Of a stretch of DNA of 64,000 bases, positions 48,658-62,456 are shown piece after piece. How positions within the stretch are numbered: position 1 is the stretch's first letter; each line of letters opens with the position of its first letter. The notes under the pieces are model-generated. The model had not been told where the DNA came from and made no database searches. It saw nothing but the letters and a program-made list of their open reading frames with translations. A program made the translations under genes and the position numbers. Source of the DNA: Membranipora membranacea (Eukaryota; Bryozoa; Gymnolaemata; Cheilostomatida; Membraniporidae); NCBI GenBank assembly GCA_914767715.1, contig OU612068.1, forward strand, positions 10,664,001 through 10,728,000, given 5' to 3'.

Positions 48658-51600
48658 ATGAGATATAGGGACGTCGTTGCGAACCTCAAAACAGAGTTTC
48701 AAGCGTATCTAAGCCAGTAAAGAATTCTGCCCAATTATTGGCTAATTTCCCAGGACCGTACCGATCGATTTTTGTCAATTTCTATCAAAATACCTCGATA
48801 GAATACGCATCGTCACAGGGAGCTAATATCTTATATGAGATATAGGGACGTCATTGCGAACCTCAAAACAAAGTTTCAAGCATTTCTAAGCCAGTAAAGA
48901 ATTCTGCCCAATTATTGGCTAATTTCTATCGATTTTTGTCAATTTCTATCAAAATACCTCGATAGAATACGCATCGTCACAGGGAGCTAAGATTTTACAT
49001 GAGATATAGGGACGTCGTTGCGAACCTCAAAACAGAGTTTCAAGCGTATCTAAGCCAGTGAAGAATTCTGCCTAATTATTGGCTAATTTCCCCAGGACCG
49101 TACCGATCGATTTTTGTCAATTTATATTAAAATACCTCGATAGAATACGCATCTTCACAGGGAGCTAATATTTTATATGAGATATAGGGACGTCGTTGCG
49201 AACCTCAAAACAGAGTTACAAGGGTTTTTAAACCAGTAAAGAATTCTGCCCAATTATTGGCTAATTTCCCCAGGACCGTACCTATCGATTTTTGTCAATT
49301 TCTATCAAAAAACCTCGATAGAATACACATCGTCACAGGGAGCTAATAGTTTATATGGGATATAAGGACGTCATTGCGAACCTCAAAACAGAGTTACAAG
49401 GGTTTTTAAACCAGTAAAGAATTCTGCCCAATTATTGGCTAATTTCCCCAGGACCGTACCTATCGATTTTTGTCAATTTCTATCAAAATACCTCGATAGA
49501 ATACGCATCGTCACAGGGAGCTAATAGTTTATATGGGATATAGGGACGTCGTTGCGAACCTCAAAACAGAGTTACAAGCGTTTTTAAGCCAGTAAAGAAT
49601 TCTGCCCAATTATTGGCTAATTTCCCCAGGACCGTACCTGTCGAATTTTGTCAATTTCTATCAAAATACCTCGATAGAATACGCATCGTCACAGGGAGCT
49701 AATATTTCATATGAGATATAGGGACGTCGTTACGAACCTCGAAACAGAGTTACAAGCGTTTCTAAGCCAGTAAAGAATTCTGCCCAATTATTGGCTAATT
49801 TCCCCAGGACCGTACCTATCGAATTTTGTCAATTTCTATCAAAATACCTCGATAGAATACGCATCGTCACAGGGAGCTAATATTTTATATGAGATATAGG
49901 GAAGCCGTTGCGAACCTCAAAACAGAGTTTCAAGCGTTTCTAAGTCAGTAAACAATTCTGCCCAATTATTGGCTAATTTCCCAAAGACCGTACCTATCGA
50001 TTTTTGTCAATTTCTATCAAAATACCTCGATAGAATACGCATTGTCACAGGGAGCTAATATTTTATATGAGATATAGGGACGTCGTTGCAAACCTCAAAA
50101 CAGAGTTTCAAGGGTTTCTGAACCAGTAAAGACTTCTGCCCAATTATTGGCTAATTTCCCCAGGACCGTACCTATCGATTTTTGTCAATTTCTATCAAAA
50201 TACCTCGATAGAATACGCATCGTCACAGGGAGCTAATATTTTATATGAGGTATAGGGACGTCGTTGCGAACCTCAAAACAGAGTTACAAGGGTTTCTAAA
50301 CCAGCAAAGAATTCTTCCCAATTATTGGCTAATTTCCCCAGGACCGTATCTATCGATTTTTGTCAATTTCTATCAAAATACCTCGATAGAATACACATCG
50401 TCACAGGGAGCTAATAGTTTATATTAGATATAGGGACGTCGTTGCTAACCTCAAAACAGAGTTACAAGCGTTTTTAAGCCAGTAAAGAATTCTGTCCAAT
50501 TATTGGCTAATTTCCCCAGGACCGTACCTATCGATTTTTGTCAATTTCTATCAAAATACCTCGATAGAATACGCATCGTCACAGGGAGCTAATATTTTAT
50601 ATGAGATATAGGGACGTCGTTGCGAACCTCAAAACAGAGTTTCAAGCGTTTCTAAGCCAGTAAAGAATTCTGCCCAATTATTGGCTAATTTCCAAAGGAC
50701 CGTACCTATCGATTTTTGTCAATTTCTATCAAAATACCTCGATAGAATACGCATTGTCACAGGGAGCTAATATTTTATATGAGATATAGGGACATCGTTG
50801 CGAACCTCAAAACAGAGTTTCAAGCGTTTCTAAGCCAGTAAAGAATTCTGCCCAATTATTGGCTAATTCCCCCAGGACCGTACCTATCGATTATTGTCAA
50901 TTTCTATCAAAATACCTCGATAGAATACGCATCGTCACAGGGAGCTAATATTTTATATGAGATATAGGGACGTCATTGCGAACCTCAAAACAGAGTTTCA
51001 AGGGTTTCTAAGCCAGTAAAGAATTCTGCCCAATTATTGGCTAATTTCCCCAGGACCGTACCTATCAAATTTTGTCAATTTCTATCAAAATACCTCGATA
51101 GAATACGCATCGTCACAGGGAGCTAATATTTTATATGAGATATAGGGACGTCGTTGCGAACCTAAAAACAGAGTTTCAAGCGTTTCTAAGCCAGTAAACA
51201 ATTCTGCCCAATTATTGGCTAATTTCCTCAGGACCGTACCTATCGATGTTTGTCAATTTCTATCAAAATACCTCGATAGAATACGCATCGTCACAGGGAG
51301 CTAATATTTCATATGAGATATAGGGACGTCTTTGCGAACCTCAAAACAGAGTTTCAAGCGTATCTAAGCCAGTAAAGAATTCTGCCCAATTATTGGCTAA
51401 TTTCCCCAGCACCGTACCTATAGATTTTTGTCAATTTCTATCAAAATACCTCGATAGAATACACATCGTCACAGGGAGCTAATATTTTATATGAGACATA
51501 GGGACGTCATTGCGAACCTCAAAACAGAGTTTCAAGGGTTTCTAAACCAGTAAAGAATTCTGCCCAGTTATTGGCTAATTTCCCCAGGACCTTACCTATC

Positions 51601-54600
51601 GCTTTTTGTCAATTTCTATCAAAATACCTCGATAGAATACGCATCGTCACAGGGAGCTAATAGTTTATATGGGATATAGGGACGTCATTGCGAACCTCAA
51701 AACAGAGTTACAAGGGTTTTTAAACCAGTAAAGAATTCTGCCCAATTATTGGCTAATTTCCCCAGGACCGTACCTATCGATTTTTGTCAATTTCTATCAA
51801 AATACCTCGATAGAATACGCATCGTCACAGGGAGCTAATAGTTTATATGGGATATACGGACGTCGTTGCGAACCTCAAAACAGAGTTACAAGCGTTTTTA
51901 AGCCAGTAAAGAATTCTGCCCAATTATTGGCTAATTTCCCCAGGACCGTACCTATCGAATTTTGTCAATTTCTATCAAAATACCTCGATAGAATACGCAT
52001 CGTCACAGGGAGCTAATATTTCATATGAGATATAGGGACGTCGTTGCGAACCTCAAAACAGAGTTACAAGGGTTTTTAAACCAGTAAAGAATTCTGCCCA
52101 ATTATTGGCTAATTTCCCCAGCACCGTACCTATAGATTTTTGTCAATTTCTATCAAAATACCTCGATAGAATACACATCGTCACAGGGAGCTAATATTTT
52201 ATATGAGACATAGGGACGTCATTGCGAACCTCAAAACAGAGTTTCAAGGGTTTCTAAACCAGTAAAGAATTCTGCCCAGTTATTGGCTAATTTCCCCAGG
52301 ACCGTACCTATCGCTTTTTGTCAATTTCTATCAAAATACCTCGATAGAATACGCATCGTCACAGGGAGCTAATAGTTTATATGAGATATAGGGACATCGT
52401 TGCGAACCTCAAAACAGAGTTTCAAGCGTTTCTAAGCCAGTAAAGAATTCTGCCCAATTATTGGCTAATTCCCCCAGGACCGTACCTATCGATTATTGTC
52501 AATTTCTATCAAAATACCTCGATAGAATACGCATCGTCACAGGGAGCTAATATTTTATATGAGATATAGGGACGTCATTGCGAACCTCAAAACAGAGTTT
52601 CAAGGGTTTCTAAGCCAGTAAAGAATTCTGCCCAATTATTGGCTAATTTCCCCAGGACCGTACCTATCAAATTTTGTCAATTTCTATCAAAATACCTCGA
52701 TAGAATACGCATCGTCACAGGGAGCTAATATTTTATATGAGATATAGGGACGTCGTTGCGAACCTCAAAACAGAGTTTCAAGCGTTTCTAAGCCAGTAAA
52801 CAATTCTGCCCAATTATTGGCTAATTTCCTCAGGACCGTACCTATCGATGTTTGTCAATTTCTATCAAAATACCTCGATAGAATACGCATCGTCACAGGG
52901 AGCTAATATTTCATATGAGATATAGGGACGTCTTTGCGAACCTCAAAACAGAGTTTCAAGCGTATCTAAGCCAGTAAAGAATTCTGCCCAATTATTGGCT
53001 AATTTCCCCAGCACCGTACCTATAGATTTTTGTCAATTTCTATCAAAATACCTCGATAGAATACACATCGTCACAGGGAGCTAATATTTTATATGAGACA
53101 TAGGGACGTCATTGCGAACCTCAAAACAGAGTTTCAAGGGTTTCTAAACCAGTAAAGAATTCTGCCCAGTTATTGGCTAATTTCCCCAGGACCGTACCTA
53201 TCGCTTTTTGTCAATTTCTATCAAAATACCTCGATAGAATACGCATCGTCACAGGGAGCTAATAGTTTATATGGGATATAGGGACGTCATTGCGAACCTC
53301 AAAACAGAGTTACAAGCGTTTTTAAGCCAGTAAAGAATTCTGCCCAATTATTGGCTAATTTCCCCAGGACCGTACCTATCGATTTTTGTCAATTTCTATC
53401 AAAATACCTCGATAGAATACGCATCGTCACAGGGAGCTAATAGTTTATATGGGATATACGGACGTCGTTGCGAACCTCAAAACAGAGTTACAAGCGTTTT
53501 TAAGCCAGTAAAGAATTCTGCCCAATTATTGGCTGATTTCCCCAGGACCGTACCTGTCGAATTTTGTCAATTTCTATCAAAATACCTCGATAGAATACGC
53601 ATCGTCACAGGGAGCTAATATTTCATATGAGATATAGGGACGTCGTTGCGAACCTCAAAACAGAGTTACAAGGGTTTTTAAACCAGTAAAGAATTCTGCC
53701 CAATTATTGGCTAATTTCCCCAGGACCGTACCTATCGATTTTTGTCAATTTCTATCAAAATACCTCGATAGAATACGCATCGTCACAGGGAGCTAATAGT
53801 TTATATGGGATATAGGGACGTCATTGCGAACCTCAAAACAAAGTTTCAAGCATTTCTAAGCCAGTAAAGAATTCTGCCCAATTATTGGCTAATTTCTATC
53901 GATTTTTGTCAATTTCTATCAAAATACCTCGATAGAATACGCATCGTCACAGGGAGCTAAGATTTTACATGAGATATAGGGACGTCGTTGCGAACCTCAA
54001 AACAGAGTTTCAAGCGTATCTAAGCCAGTGAAGAATTCTGCCCAATTATTGGCTAATTTCCCCAGGACCGTACCGATCGATTTTTGTCAATTTATATCAA
54101 AATACCTCGATAGAATACGCATCGTCACAGGGAGCTAATATTTTATATGAGATATAGGGACGTCGTTGCGAACCTCAAAACAGAGTTACAAGGGTTTTTA
54201 AACCAGTAAAGAATTCTGCCCAATTATTGGCTAATTTCCCCAGCACCGTACCTATCGAATTTTGTCAATTTCTATCAAAATACCTCGATAGAATACGCAT
54301 CGTCACAGGGAGCTAATATTTAATATGAGATATAGGGACGCCGTTGCGAACCTCAAAACAGAGTTTCAAGCGTTTCTAAGTCAGTAAACAATTCTGCCCA
54401 ATTATTGGCTAATTTCCCAAGGACCGTACCTATCGATTTTTGTCAATTTCTATCAAAATACCTCGATAGAATACGCATTGTCACAGGGAGCTAATATTTT
54501 ATATGAGATATAGGGACGTCGTTGCGAACCTTTAAACAGAGTTTCAAGGGTTTCTGAACCAGTAAAGAATTCTGCCCAATTATTGGCTAATTTCCCCAGG

Positions 54601-55331
54601 ACTGTACCTATCGATTTTTGTCAATTTCTATCAAAATACCTCGATAGAATACGCATCGTCACAGGGAGCTAATATTTTATATGAGATATAGGGACGTCGT
54701 TGCGAACCTCAAAACAGAGTTACAAGGGTTTCTAAACCAGTACAGAATTCTGCCCAATTATTGGCTAATTTCCCCAGGACCGTACCTATCGATTTTTGTC
54801 AATTTCTATCAAAATACCTCTATAGAATACACATCGTCACAGGGAGCTAATAGTTTATATTAGATATTGGGACGTCGTTGCTAACCTCAAAACAGAGTTA
54901 CAAGCGTTTTTAAGCCAGTAAAGAATTCTGCCCAATTATTGGCTAATTTCCCCAGGACCGTACCTATCGATTTTTGTCAATTTCTATCAAACTACCTCGA
55001 TAGAATACGCATCGTCACAGGGAGCTAATATTTTATATGAGATATAGGGACGTCGTTGCGAACCTCAAAACAGAGTTTCAAGCGTTTCTAAGCCAGTAAA
55101 GAATTCTGCCCAATTATTGGCTAATTTCCAAAGGACCGTACCTATCGATTTTTGTCAATTTCTATCAAAATACCTCGATAGAATACGCATTGTCACAGGG
55201 AGCTAATATTTTATATGAGATATAGGGACGTCGTTGCGAACCTCAAAACAGAGTTTCAAGGGTTTCTAAGCCAGTAAAGAATTCTGCCCAATTATTGGCT
55301 AATTTCCCCAGTACCGTACCTATCAAATTTT
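48544..55331 (+). repeat. 11856-bp higher-order duplication, copy 2
   Basis: Second copy of 36688-43475. Visible differences from copy 1 include AATTCTTCCC at 50313, CCTAAAAAC at 51163, CCTTACC at about 51590, ATGGGATATACGG at about 51847 where copy 1 has ATAGGG, and a patch at about 51000-51070 (GGGTTTCTAAG with TATCAAATTTTG against GCGTTTCTAAG with TGTCGAATTTTG). Its left part, 48544-51122, is also repeated at 61422-64000. Confidence 0.85.
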
Positions 55332-57886
55332 GTCAATTTCTATCAAAATACCTCGATAGAATACGCATCGTCACAGGGAGCTAATATTTTATATGAGATA
55401 TAGGGACGTCGTTGCGAACCTCAAAACAGAGTTTCAAGCGTTTCTAAGCCAGTAAAGAATTCTGCCCAATTATTGGCTAATTTCCTCAGGACCGTACCTA
55501 TCGATGTTTGTCAATTTCTATCAAAATACCTCGATAGAATACGCATCGTCAAAGGGAGCTAATATTTCATATGAGATATAGGGACGTCGTTGCGAACCTC
55601 AAAACAGAGTTTCAAGCGTATCTAAGCCAGTAAAGAATTCTGCCCAATTATTGGCTAATTTCCCCAGGACCGTACCTATCGATTTTTGTCAATTTCTATC
55701 AAAATACCTCGATAGAATACACATCGTCACAGGGAGCTAATAGTTTATATTAGATATAGGGACGTCGTTGCTAACCTCAAAACAGAGTTACAAGCGTTTT
55801 TAAGCCAATAAAGAATTCTGCCCAATTATTGGCTAATTTCCCCAGGACCGTACCTATCGATGTTTGTCAATTTCTATCAAAATACCTCGATAGAATACGC
55901 ATCGGCACAGGGAGCTAATATTTCATATGAGATATAGGGACGTCGTTGCGAACCTCAAAACAGAGTTTCAAGCGTATCTAAGCCAGTAAAGAATTCTGCC
56001 CAATTATTGGCTAATTTCTATCGATTTTTGTCAATTTCTATCAAAATCCCTCGATAGAATACGCATCGTCACAGGGAGCTAAGATTTTACATGAGATATA
56101 GGGACGTCGTTGCGAACCTCAAAACAGAGTTTCAAGCGTATCTAAGCCAGTAAAGAATTCTGCCCAATTATTGGCTAATTTCCCCAGGACCGTACCGATC
56201 GATTTTTGTCAATTTCTATCAAAATACCTCGATAGAATACGCATCGTCACAGGGAGCTAATATTTTATATGAGATATAGGGACGTCGTTGCGAACCTCAA
56301 AACAGAGTTTCAAGGGTTTCTAAACCAGTAAAGAATTCTGCCCAGTTATTGGCTAATTTCCCCAGGACCGTACCTATCGATTTTTGTCAATTTCTATCAT
56401 AATACCTCGATAGAATACGCATTGTCACAGGGAGCTAATAGTTTATATGAGATATAGGGACGTCGTTGCGAACCTCAAAACAGAGTTACAAGCGTTTCTA
56501 AGCCAGTAAAGAATTCTGCCCAATTATTGGCTACTTTCCCCAGGACCGTACCTATCGAATTTTGTCAATTTCTATCAAAATACCTCGATAGATTACGCAT
56601 CTTCACAGGGAGCTAAGATTTTACATGAGATATAGGGACGTCGTTGCGAACCTCAAAACAGAGTTTCAAGCGTATCTAAGCCAGTAAAGAATTCTGCCCA
56701 ATTATTGGCTAATTTCCCAGGACCGTACCGATCGATTTTTGTCAATTTCTATCAAAATACCTCGATAGAATACGCATCGTCACAGGGAGCTAATATCTTA
56801 TATGAGATATAGGGACGTCATTGCGAACCTCAAAACAAAGTTTCAAGCATTTCTAAGCCAGTAAAGAATTCTGCCCAATTATTGGCTAATTTCTATCGAT
56901 TTTTGTCAATTTCTATCAAAATACCTCGATAGGATACGCATCGTCACAGGGAGCTAAGATTTTACATGAGATATAGGGACGTCGTTGCGAACCTCAAAAC
57001 AGAGTTTCAAGCGTATCTAAGCCAGTAAAGAATTCTGCCCAATTATTGGCTAATTTCCCAGGACCGTACCGATCGATTTTTGTCAATTTCTATCAAAATA
57101 CCTCGATAGAATACGCATCGTCACAAGGAGCTAATATCTTATATGAGATATAGGGACGTCATTGCGAACCTCAAAACAAAGTTTCAAGCATTTCTAAGCC
57201 AGTAAAGAATTCTGCCCAATTATTGGCTAATTTCTATCGATTTTTGTCAATTTCTATCAAAATACCTCGATAGAATACGCATCGTCACAGGGAGCTAAGA
57301 TTTTACATGAGATATAGGGACGTCGTTGCGAACCTCAAAACAGAGTTTCAAGCGTATCTAAGCCAGTGAAGAATTCTGCCTAATTATTGGCTAATTTCCC
57401 CAGGACCGTACCGATCGATTTTTGTCAATTTATATTAAAATACCTCGATAGAATACGCATCTTCACAGGGAGCTAATATTTTATATGAGATATAGGGACG
57501 TCGTTGCGAACCTCAAAACAGAGTTACAAGGGTTTTTAAACCAGTAAAGAATTCTGCCCAATTATTGGCTAATTTCCCCAGGACCGTACCTATCGATTTT
57601 TGTCAATTTCTATCAAAAAACCTCGATAGAATACACATCGTCACAGGGAGCTAATAGTTTATATGGGATATAAGGACGTCATTGCGAACCTCAAAACAGA
57701 GTTACAAGGGTTTTTAAACCAGTAAAGAATTCTGCCCAATTATTGGCTAATTTCCCCAGGACCGTACCTATCGATTTTTGTCAATTTCTATCAAAAGACC
57801 TCGATAGAATACGCATCGTCACAGGGAGCTAATAGTTTATATGGGATATAGGGACGTCGTTGCGAACCTCAAAACAGAGTTACAAG
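53855..57886 (+). repeat. 4570-bp tandem duplication, copy 1
   Basis: Matches 58425-62456 at a constant offset of 4570. Markers: CCAGTACAG unit (54681 and 59251), CATCGTCAAAGG (55544 and 60114), AATCCCTCG (about 56046 and 60616), GATAGGATACGC (56928 and 61498), ACAAGGAGC in the short-unit prefix (about 57124 and 61694) and ATCAAAAAACC (57612 and 62182). AAACTACCTCG (about 54990 and 59560) is restricted to these two copies. It is about 4.0 kb long, followed by 538 bp (57887-58424) and then the second copy. Confidence 0.88.
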
Positions 57887-58424
57887 GGTTTTTAAACCAG
57901 TAAAGAATTCTGCCCAATTATTGGCTAATTTCCCCAGCACCGTACCTATAGATTTTTGTCAATTTCTATCAAAATACCTCGATAGAATACACATCGTCAC
58001 AGGGAGCTAATATTTTATATGAGACATAGGGACGTCATTGCGAACCTCAAAACAGAGTTTCAAGGGTTTCTAAACCAGTAAAGAATTCTGCCCAGTTATT
58101 GGCTAATTTCCCCAGGACCGTACCTATCGCTTTTTGTCAATTTCTATCAAAATACCTCGATAGAATACGCATCGTCACAGGGAGCTAATAGTTTATATGA
58201 GATATAGGGACATCGTTGCGAACCTCAAAACAGAGTTTCAAGCGTTTCTAAGCCAGTAAAGAATTCTGCCCAATTATTGGCTAATTCCCCCAGGACCGTA
58301 CCTATCGATTATTGTCAATTTCTATCAAAATACCTCGATAGAATACGCATCGTCACAGGGAGCTAATATTTTATATGAGATATAGGGACGTCATTGCGAA
58401 CCTCAAAACAGAGTTTCAAGGGTT
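57887..58424 (+). repeat. Junction segment between the 4570-bp copies
   Basis: About three monomers matching the CCCAGCACC, GACATAGGG with CAGTTATTGG and CGCTTTTTG, and GACATCGTTG with AATTCCCCC units near 52070-52600 (CCCAGCACC at 52116 and 57932). It ends inside a chimeric short monomer (58375-58538) whose left half is the GGGTTTCTAAG unit that normally follows, and whose right half is the short ACAAAG unit of 53805. It marks where a larger unit was cut down to 4570 bp. Confidence 0.75.
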
Positions 58425-61400
58425 TCTAAGCCAGTAAAGAATTCTGCCCAATTATTGGCTAATTTCTATCGATTTTTGTCAATTTCTATCAAAATACCTC
58501 GATAGAATACGCATCGTCACAGGGAGCTAAGATTTTACATGAGATATAGGGACGTCGTTGCGAACCTCAAAACAGAGTTTCAAGCGTATCTAAGCCAGTG
58601 AAGAATTCTGCCCAATTATTGGCTAATTTCCCCAGGACCGTACCGATCGATTTTTGTCAATTTATATCAAAATACCTCGATAGAATACGCATCGTCACAG
58701 GGAGCTAATATTTTATATGAGATATAGGGACGTCGTTGCGAACCTCAAAACAGAGTTACAAGGGTTTTTAAACCAGTAAAGAATTCTGCCCAATTATTGG
58801 CTAATTTCCCCAGCACCGTACCTATCGAATTTTGTCAATTTCTATCAAAATACCTCGATAGAATACGCATCGTCACAGGGAGCTAATATTTAATATGAGA
58901 TATAGGGACGCCGTTGCGAACCTCAAAACAGAGTTTCAAGCGTTTCTAAGTCAGTAAACAATTCTGCCCAATTATTGGCTAATTTCCCAAGGACCGTACC
59001 TATCGATTTTTGTCAATTTCTATCAAAATACCTCGATAGAATACGCATTGTCACAGGGAGCTAATATTTTATATGAGATATAGGGACGTCGTTGCGAACC
59101 TTTAAACAGAGTTTCAAGGGTTTCTGAACCAGTAAAGAATTCTGCCCAATTATTGGCTAATTTCCCCAGGACTGTACCTATCGATTTTTGTCAATTTCTA
59201 TCAAAATACCTCGATAGAATACGCATCGTCACAGGGAGCTAATATTTTATATGAGGTATAGGGACGTCGTTGCGAACCTCAAAACAGAGTTACAAGGGTT
59301 TCTAAACCAGTACAGAATTCTGCCCAATTATTGGCTAATTTCCCCAGGACCGTACCTATCGATTTTTGTCAATTTCTATCAAAATACCTCTATAGAATAC
59401 ACATCGTCACAGGGAGCTAATAGTTTATATTAGATATTGGGACGTCGTTGCTAACCTCAAAACAGAGTTACAAGCGTTTTTAAGCCAGTAAAGAATTCTG
59501 CCCAATTATTGGCTAATTTCCCCAGGACCGTACCTATCGATTTTTGTCAATTTCTATCAAACTACCTCGATAGAATACGCATCGTCACAGGGAGCTAATA
59601 TTTTATATGAGATATAGGGACGTCGTTGCGAACCTCAAAACAGAGTTTAAAGCGTTTCTAAGCCAGTAAAGAATTCTGCCCAATTATTGGCTAATTTCCA
59701 AAGGACCGTACCTATCGATTTTTGTCAATTTCTATCAAAATACCTCGATAGAATACGCATTGTCACAGGGAGCTAATATTTTATATGAGATATAGGGACG
59801 TCGTTGCGAACCTCAAAACAGAGTTTCAAGGGTTTCTAAGCCAGTAAAGAATTCTGCCCAATTATTGGCTAATTTCCCCAGTACCGTACCTATCAAATTT
59901 TGTCAATTTCTATCAAAATACCTCGATAGAATACGCATCGTCACAGGGAGCTAATATTTTATATGAGATATAGGGACGTCGTTGCGAACCTCAAAACAGA
60001 GTTTCAAGCGTTTCTAAGCCAGTAAAGAATTCTGCCCAATTATTGGCTAATTTCCTCAGGACCGTACCTATCGATGTTTGTCAATTTCTATCAAAATACC
60101 TCGATAGAATACGCATCGTCAAAGGGAGCTAATATTTCATATGAGATATAGGGACGTCGTTGCGAACCTCAAAACAGAGTTTCAAGCGTATCTAAGCCAG
60201 TAAAGAATTCTGCCCAATTATTGGCTAATTTCCCCAGGACCGTACCTATCGATTTTTGTCAATTTCTATCAAAATACCTCGATAGAATACACATCGTCAC
60301 AGGGAGCTAATAGTTTATATTAGATATAGGGACGTCGTTGCTAACCTCAAAACAGAGTTACAAGCGTTTTTAAGCCAATAAAGAATTCTGCCCAATTATT
60401 GGCTAATTTCCCCAGGACCGTACCTATCGATGTTTGTCAATTTCTATCAAAATACCTCGATAGAATACGCATCGGCACAGGGAGCTAATATTTCATATGA
60501 GATATAGGGACGTCGTTGCGAACCTCAAAACAGAGTTTCAAGCGTATCTAAGCCAGTAAAGAATTCTGCCCAATTATTGGCTAATTTCTATCGATTTTTG
60601 TCAATTTCTATCAAAATCCCTCGATAGAATACGCATCGTCACAGGGAGCTAATATTTTATATGAGATATAGGGACGTCATTGCAAACCTCAAAACAAAGT
60701 TTCAAGCGTATCTAAGCCAGTAAAGAATTCTGCCCAATTATTGGCTAATTTCCCCAGGACCGTACCGATCGATTTTTGTCAATTTCTATCAAAATACCTC
60801 GATAGAATACGCATCGTCACAGGGAGCTAATATTTTATATGAGATATAGGGACGTCGTTGCGAACCTCAAAACAGAGTTTCAAGGGTTTCTAAACCAGTA
60901 AAGAATTCTGCCCAGTTATTGGCTAATTTCCCCAGGACCGTACCTATCGATTTTTGTCAATTTCTATCATAATACCTCGATAGAATACGCATTGTCACAG
61001 GGAGCTAATAGTTTATATGAGATATAGGGACGTCGTTGCGAACCTCAAAACAGAGTTACAAGCGTTTCTAAGCCAGTAAAGAATTCTGCCCAATTATTGG
61101 CTACTTTCCCCAGGACCGTACCTATCGAATTTTGTCAATTTCTATCAAAATACCTCGATAGATTACGCATCTTCACAGGGAGCTAAGATTTTACATGAGA
61201 TATAGGGACGTCGTTGCGAACCTCAAAACAGAGTTTCAAGCGTATCTAAGCCAGTAAAGAATTCTGCCCAATTATTGGCTAATTTCCCAGGACCGTACCG
61301 ATCGATTTTTGTCAATTTCTATCAAAATACCTCGATAGAATACGCATCGTCACAGGGAGCTAATATCTTATATGAGATATAGGGACGTCATTGCGAACCT

Positions 61401-62456
61401 CAAAACAAAGTTTCAAGCATTTCTAAGCCAGTAAAGAATTCTGCCCAATTATTGGCTAATTTCTATCGATTTTTGTCAATTTCTATCAAAATACCTCGAT
61501 AGGATACGCATCGTCACAGGGAGCTAAGATTTTACATGAGATATAGGGACGTCGTTGCGAACCTCAAAACAGAGTTTCAAGCGTATCTAAGCCAGTAAAG
61601 AATTCTGCCCAATTATTGGCTAATTTCCCAGGACCGTACCGATCGATTTTTGTCAACTTCTATCAAAATACCTCGATAGAATACGCATCGTCACAAGGAG
61701 CTAATATCTTATATGAGATATAGGGACGTCATTGCGAACCTCAAAACAAAGTTTCAAGCATTTCTAAGCCAGTAAAGAATTCTGCCCAATTATTGGCTAA
61801 TTTCTATCGATTTTTGTCAATTTCTATCAAAATACCTCGATAGAATACGCATCGTCACAGGGAGCTAAGATTTTACATGAGATATAGGGACGTCGTTGCG
61901 AACCTCAAAACAGAGTTTCAAGCGTATCTAAGCCAGTGAAGAATTCTGCCTAATTATTGGCTAATTTCCCCAGGACCGTACCGATCGATTTTTGTCAATT
62001 TATATTAAAATACCTCGATAGAATACGCATCTTCACAGGGAGCTAATATTTTATATGAGATATAGGGACGTCGTTGCGAACCTCAAAACAGAGTTACAAG
62101 GGTTTTTAAACCAGTAAAGAATTCTGCCCAATTATTGGCTAATTTCCCCAGGACCGTACCTATCGATTTTTGTCAATTTCTATCAAAAAACCTCGATAGA
62201 ATACACATCGTCACAGGGAGCTAATAGTTTATATGGGATATAAGGACGTCATTGCGAACCTCAAAACAGAGTTACAAGGGTTTTTAAACCAGTAAAGAAT
62301 TCTGCCCAATTATTGGCTAATTTCCCCAGGACCGTACCTATCGATTTTTGTCAATTTCTATCAAAATACCTCGATAGAATACGCATCGTCACAGGGAGCT
62401 AATAGTTTATATGGGATATAGGGACGTCGTTGCGAACCTCAAAACAGAGTTACAAG
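58425..62456 (+). repeat. 4570-bp tandem duplication, copy 2
   Basis: Second copy of 53855-57886, near-identical. Differences noticed: ATGAGGTATAG at 59251 (ATGAGATATAG at 54681), AGAGTTTAAAG at about 59644, AATATTTTATATG with GTCATTGCAAACC at about 60650-60690 where copy 1 has AAGATTTTACATG with GTCGTTGCGAACC, and GTCAACTTC at about 61660. The 60650-60690 patch resembles the variant at about 35930-35960 and may be a conversion tract. Confidence 0.85.

Larger units (their letters stand above)
943..61876 (+). repeat. 164-bp short monomer class (14-bp internal deletion), 33 copies
   Basis: The class is defined by GGCTAATTTCTATCGA where the normal unit reads GGCTAATTTCCCC, AGGACCGTACC and then TATCGA; 14 bp are missing between C residues. 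Starts, each 164 bp long: 943, 2353, 6254, 7664, 8718, 10306, 14030, 16864, 19164, 23778, 24654, 25708, 26761, 29236, 30111, 30452, 33642, 35763, 36638, 36979, 41949, 43715, 46550, 48494, 48835, 53805, 55927, 56802, 57143, 58375, 60497, 61372, 61713. Most also carry GTCATTGCG, ACAAAGTTTC and AAGCATTT, so they look like one lineage. A minority (29236, 35763, 48494, 55927, 58375, 60497) have a different left half and look recombinant. The deletion joins TTTCTATC directly to GA and lengthens the longer-range dyad to 9 bp. The coordinates given span the first to the last copy. Confidence 0.95.
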
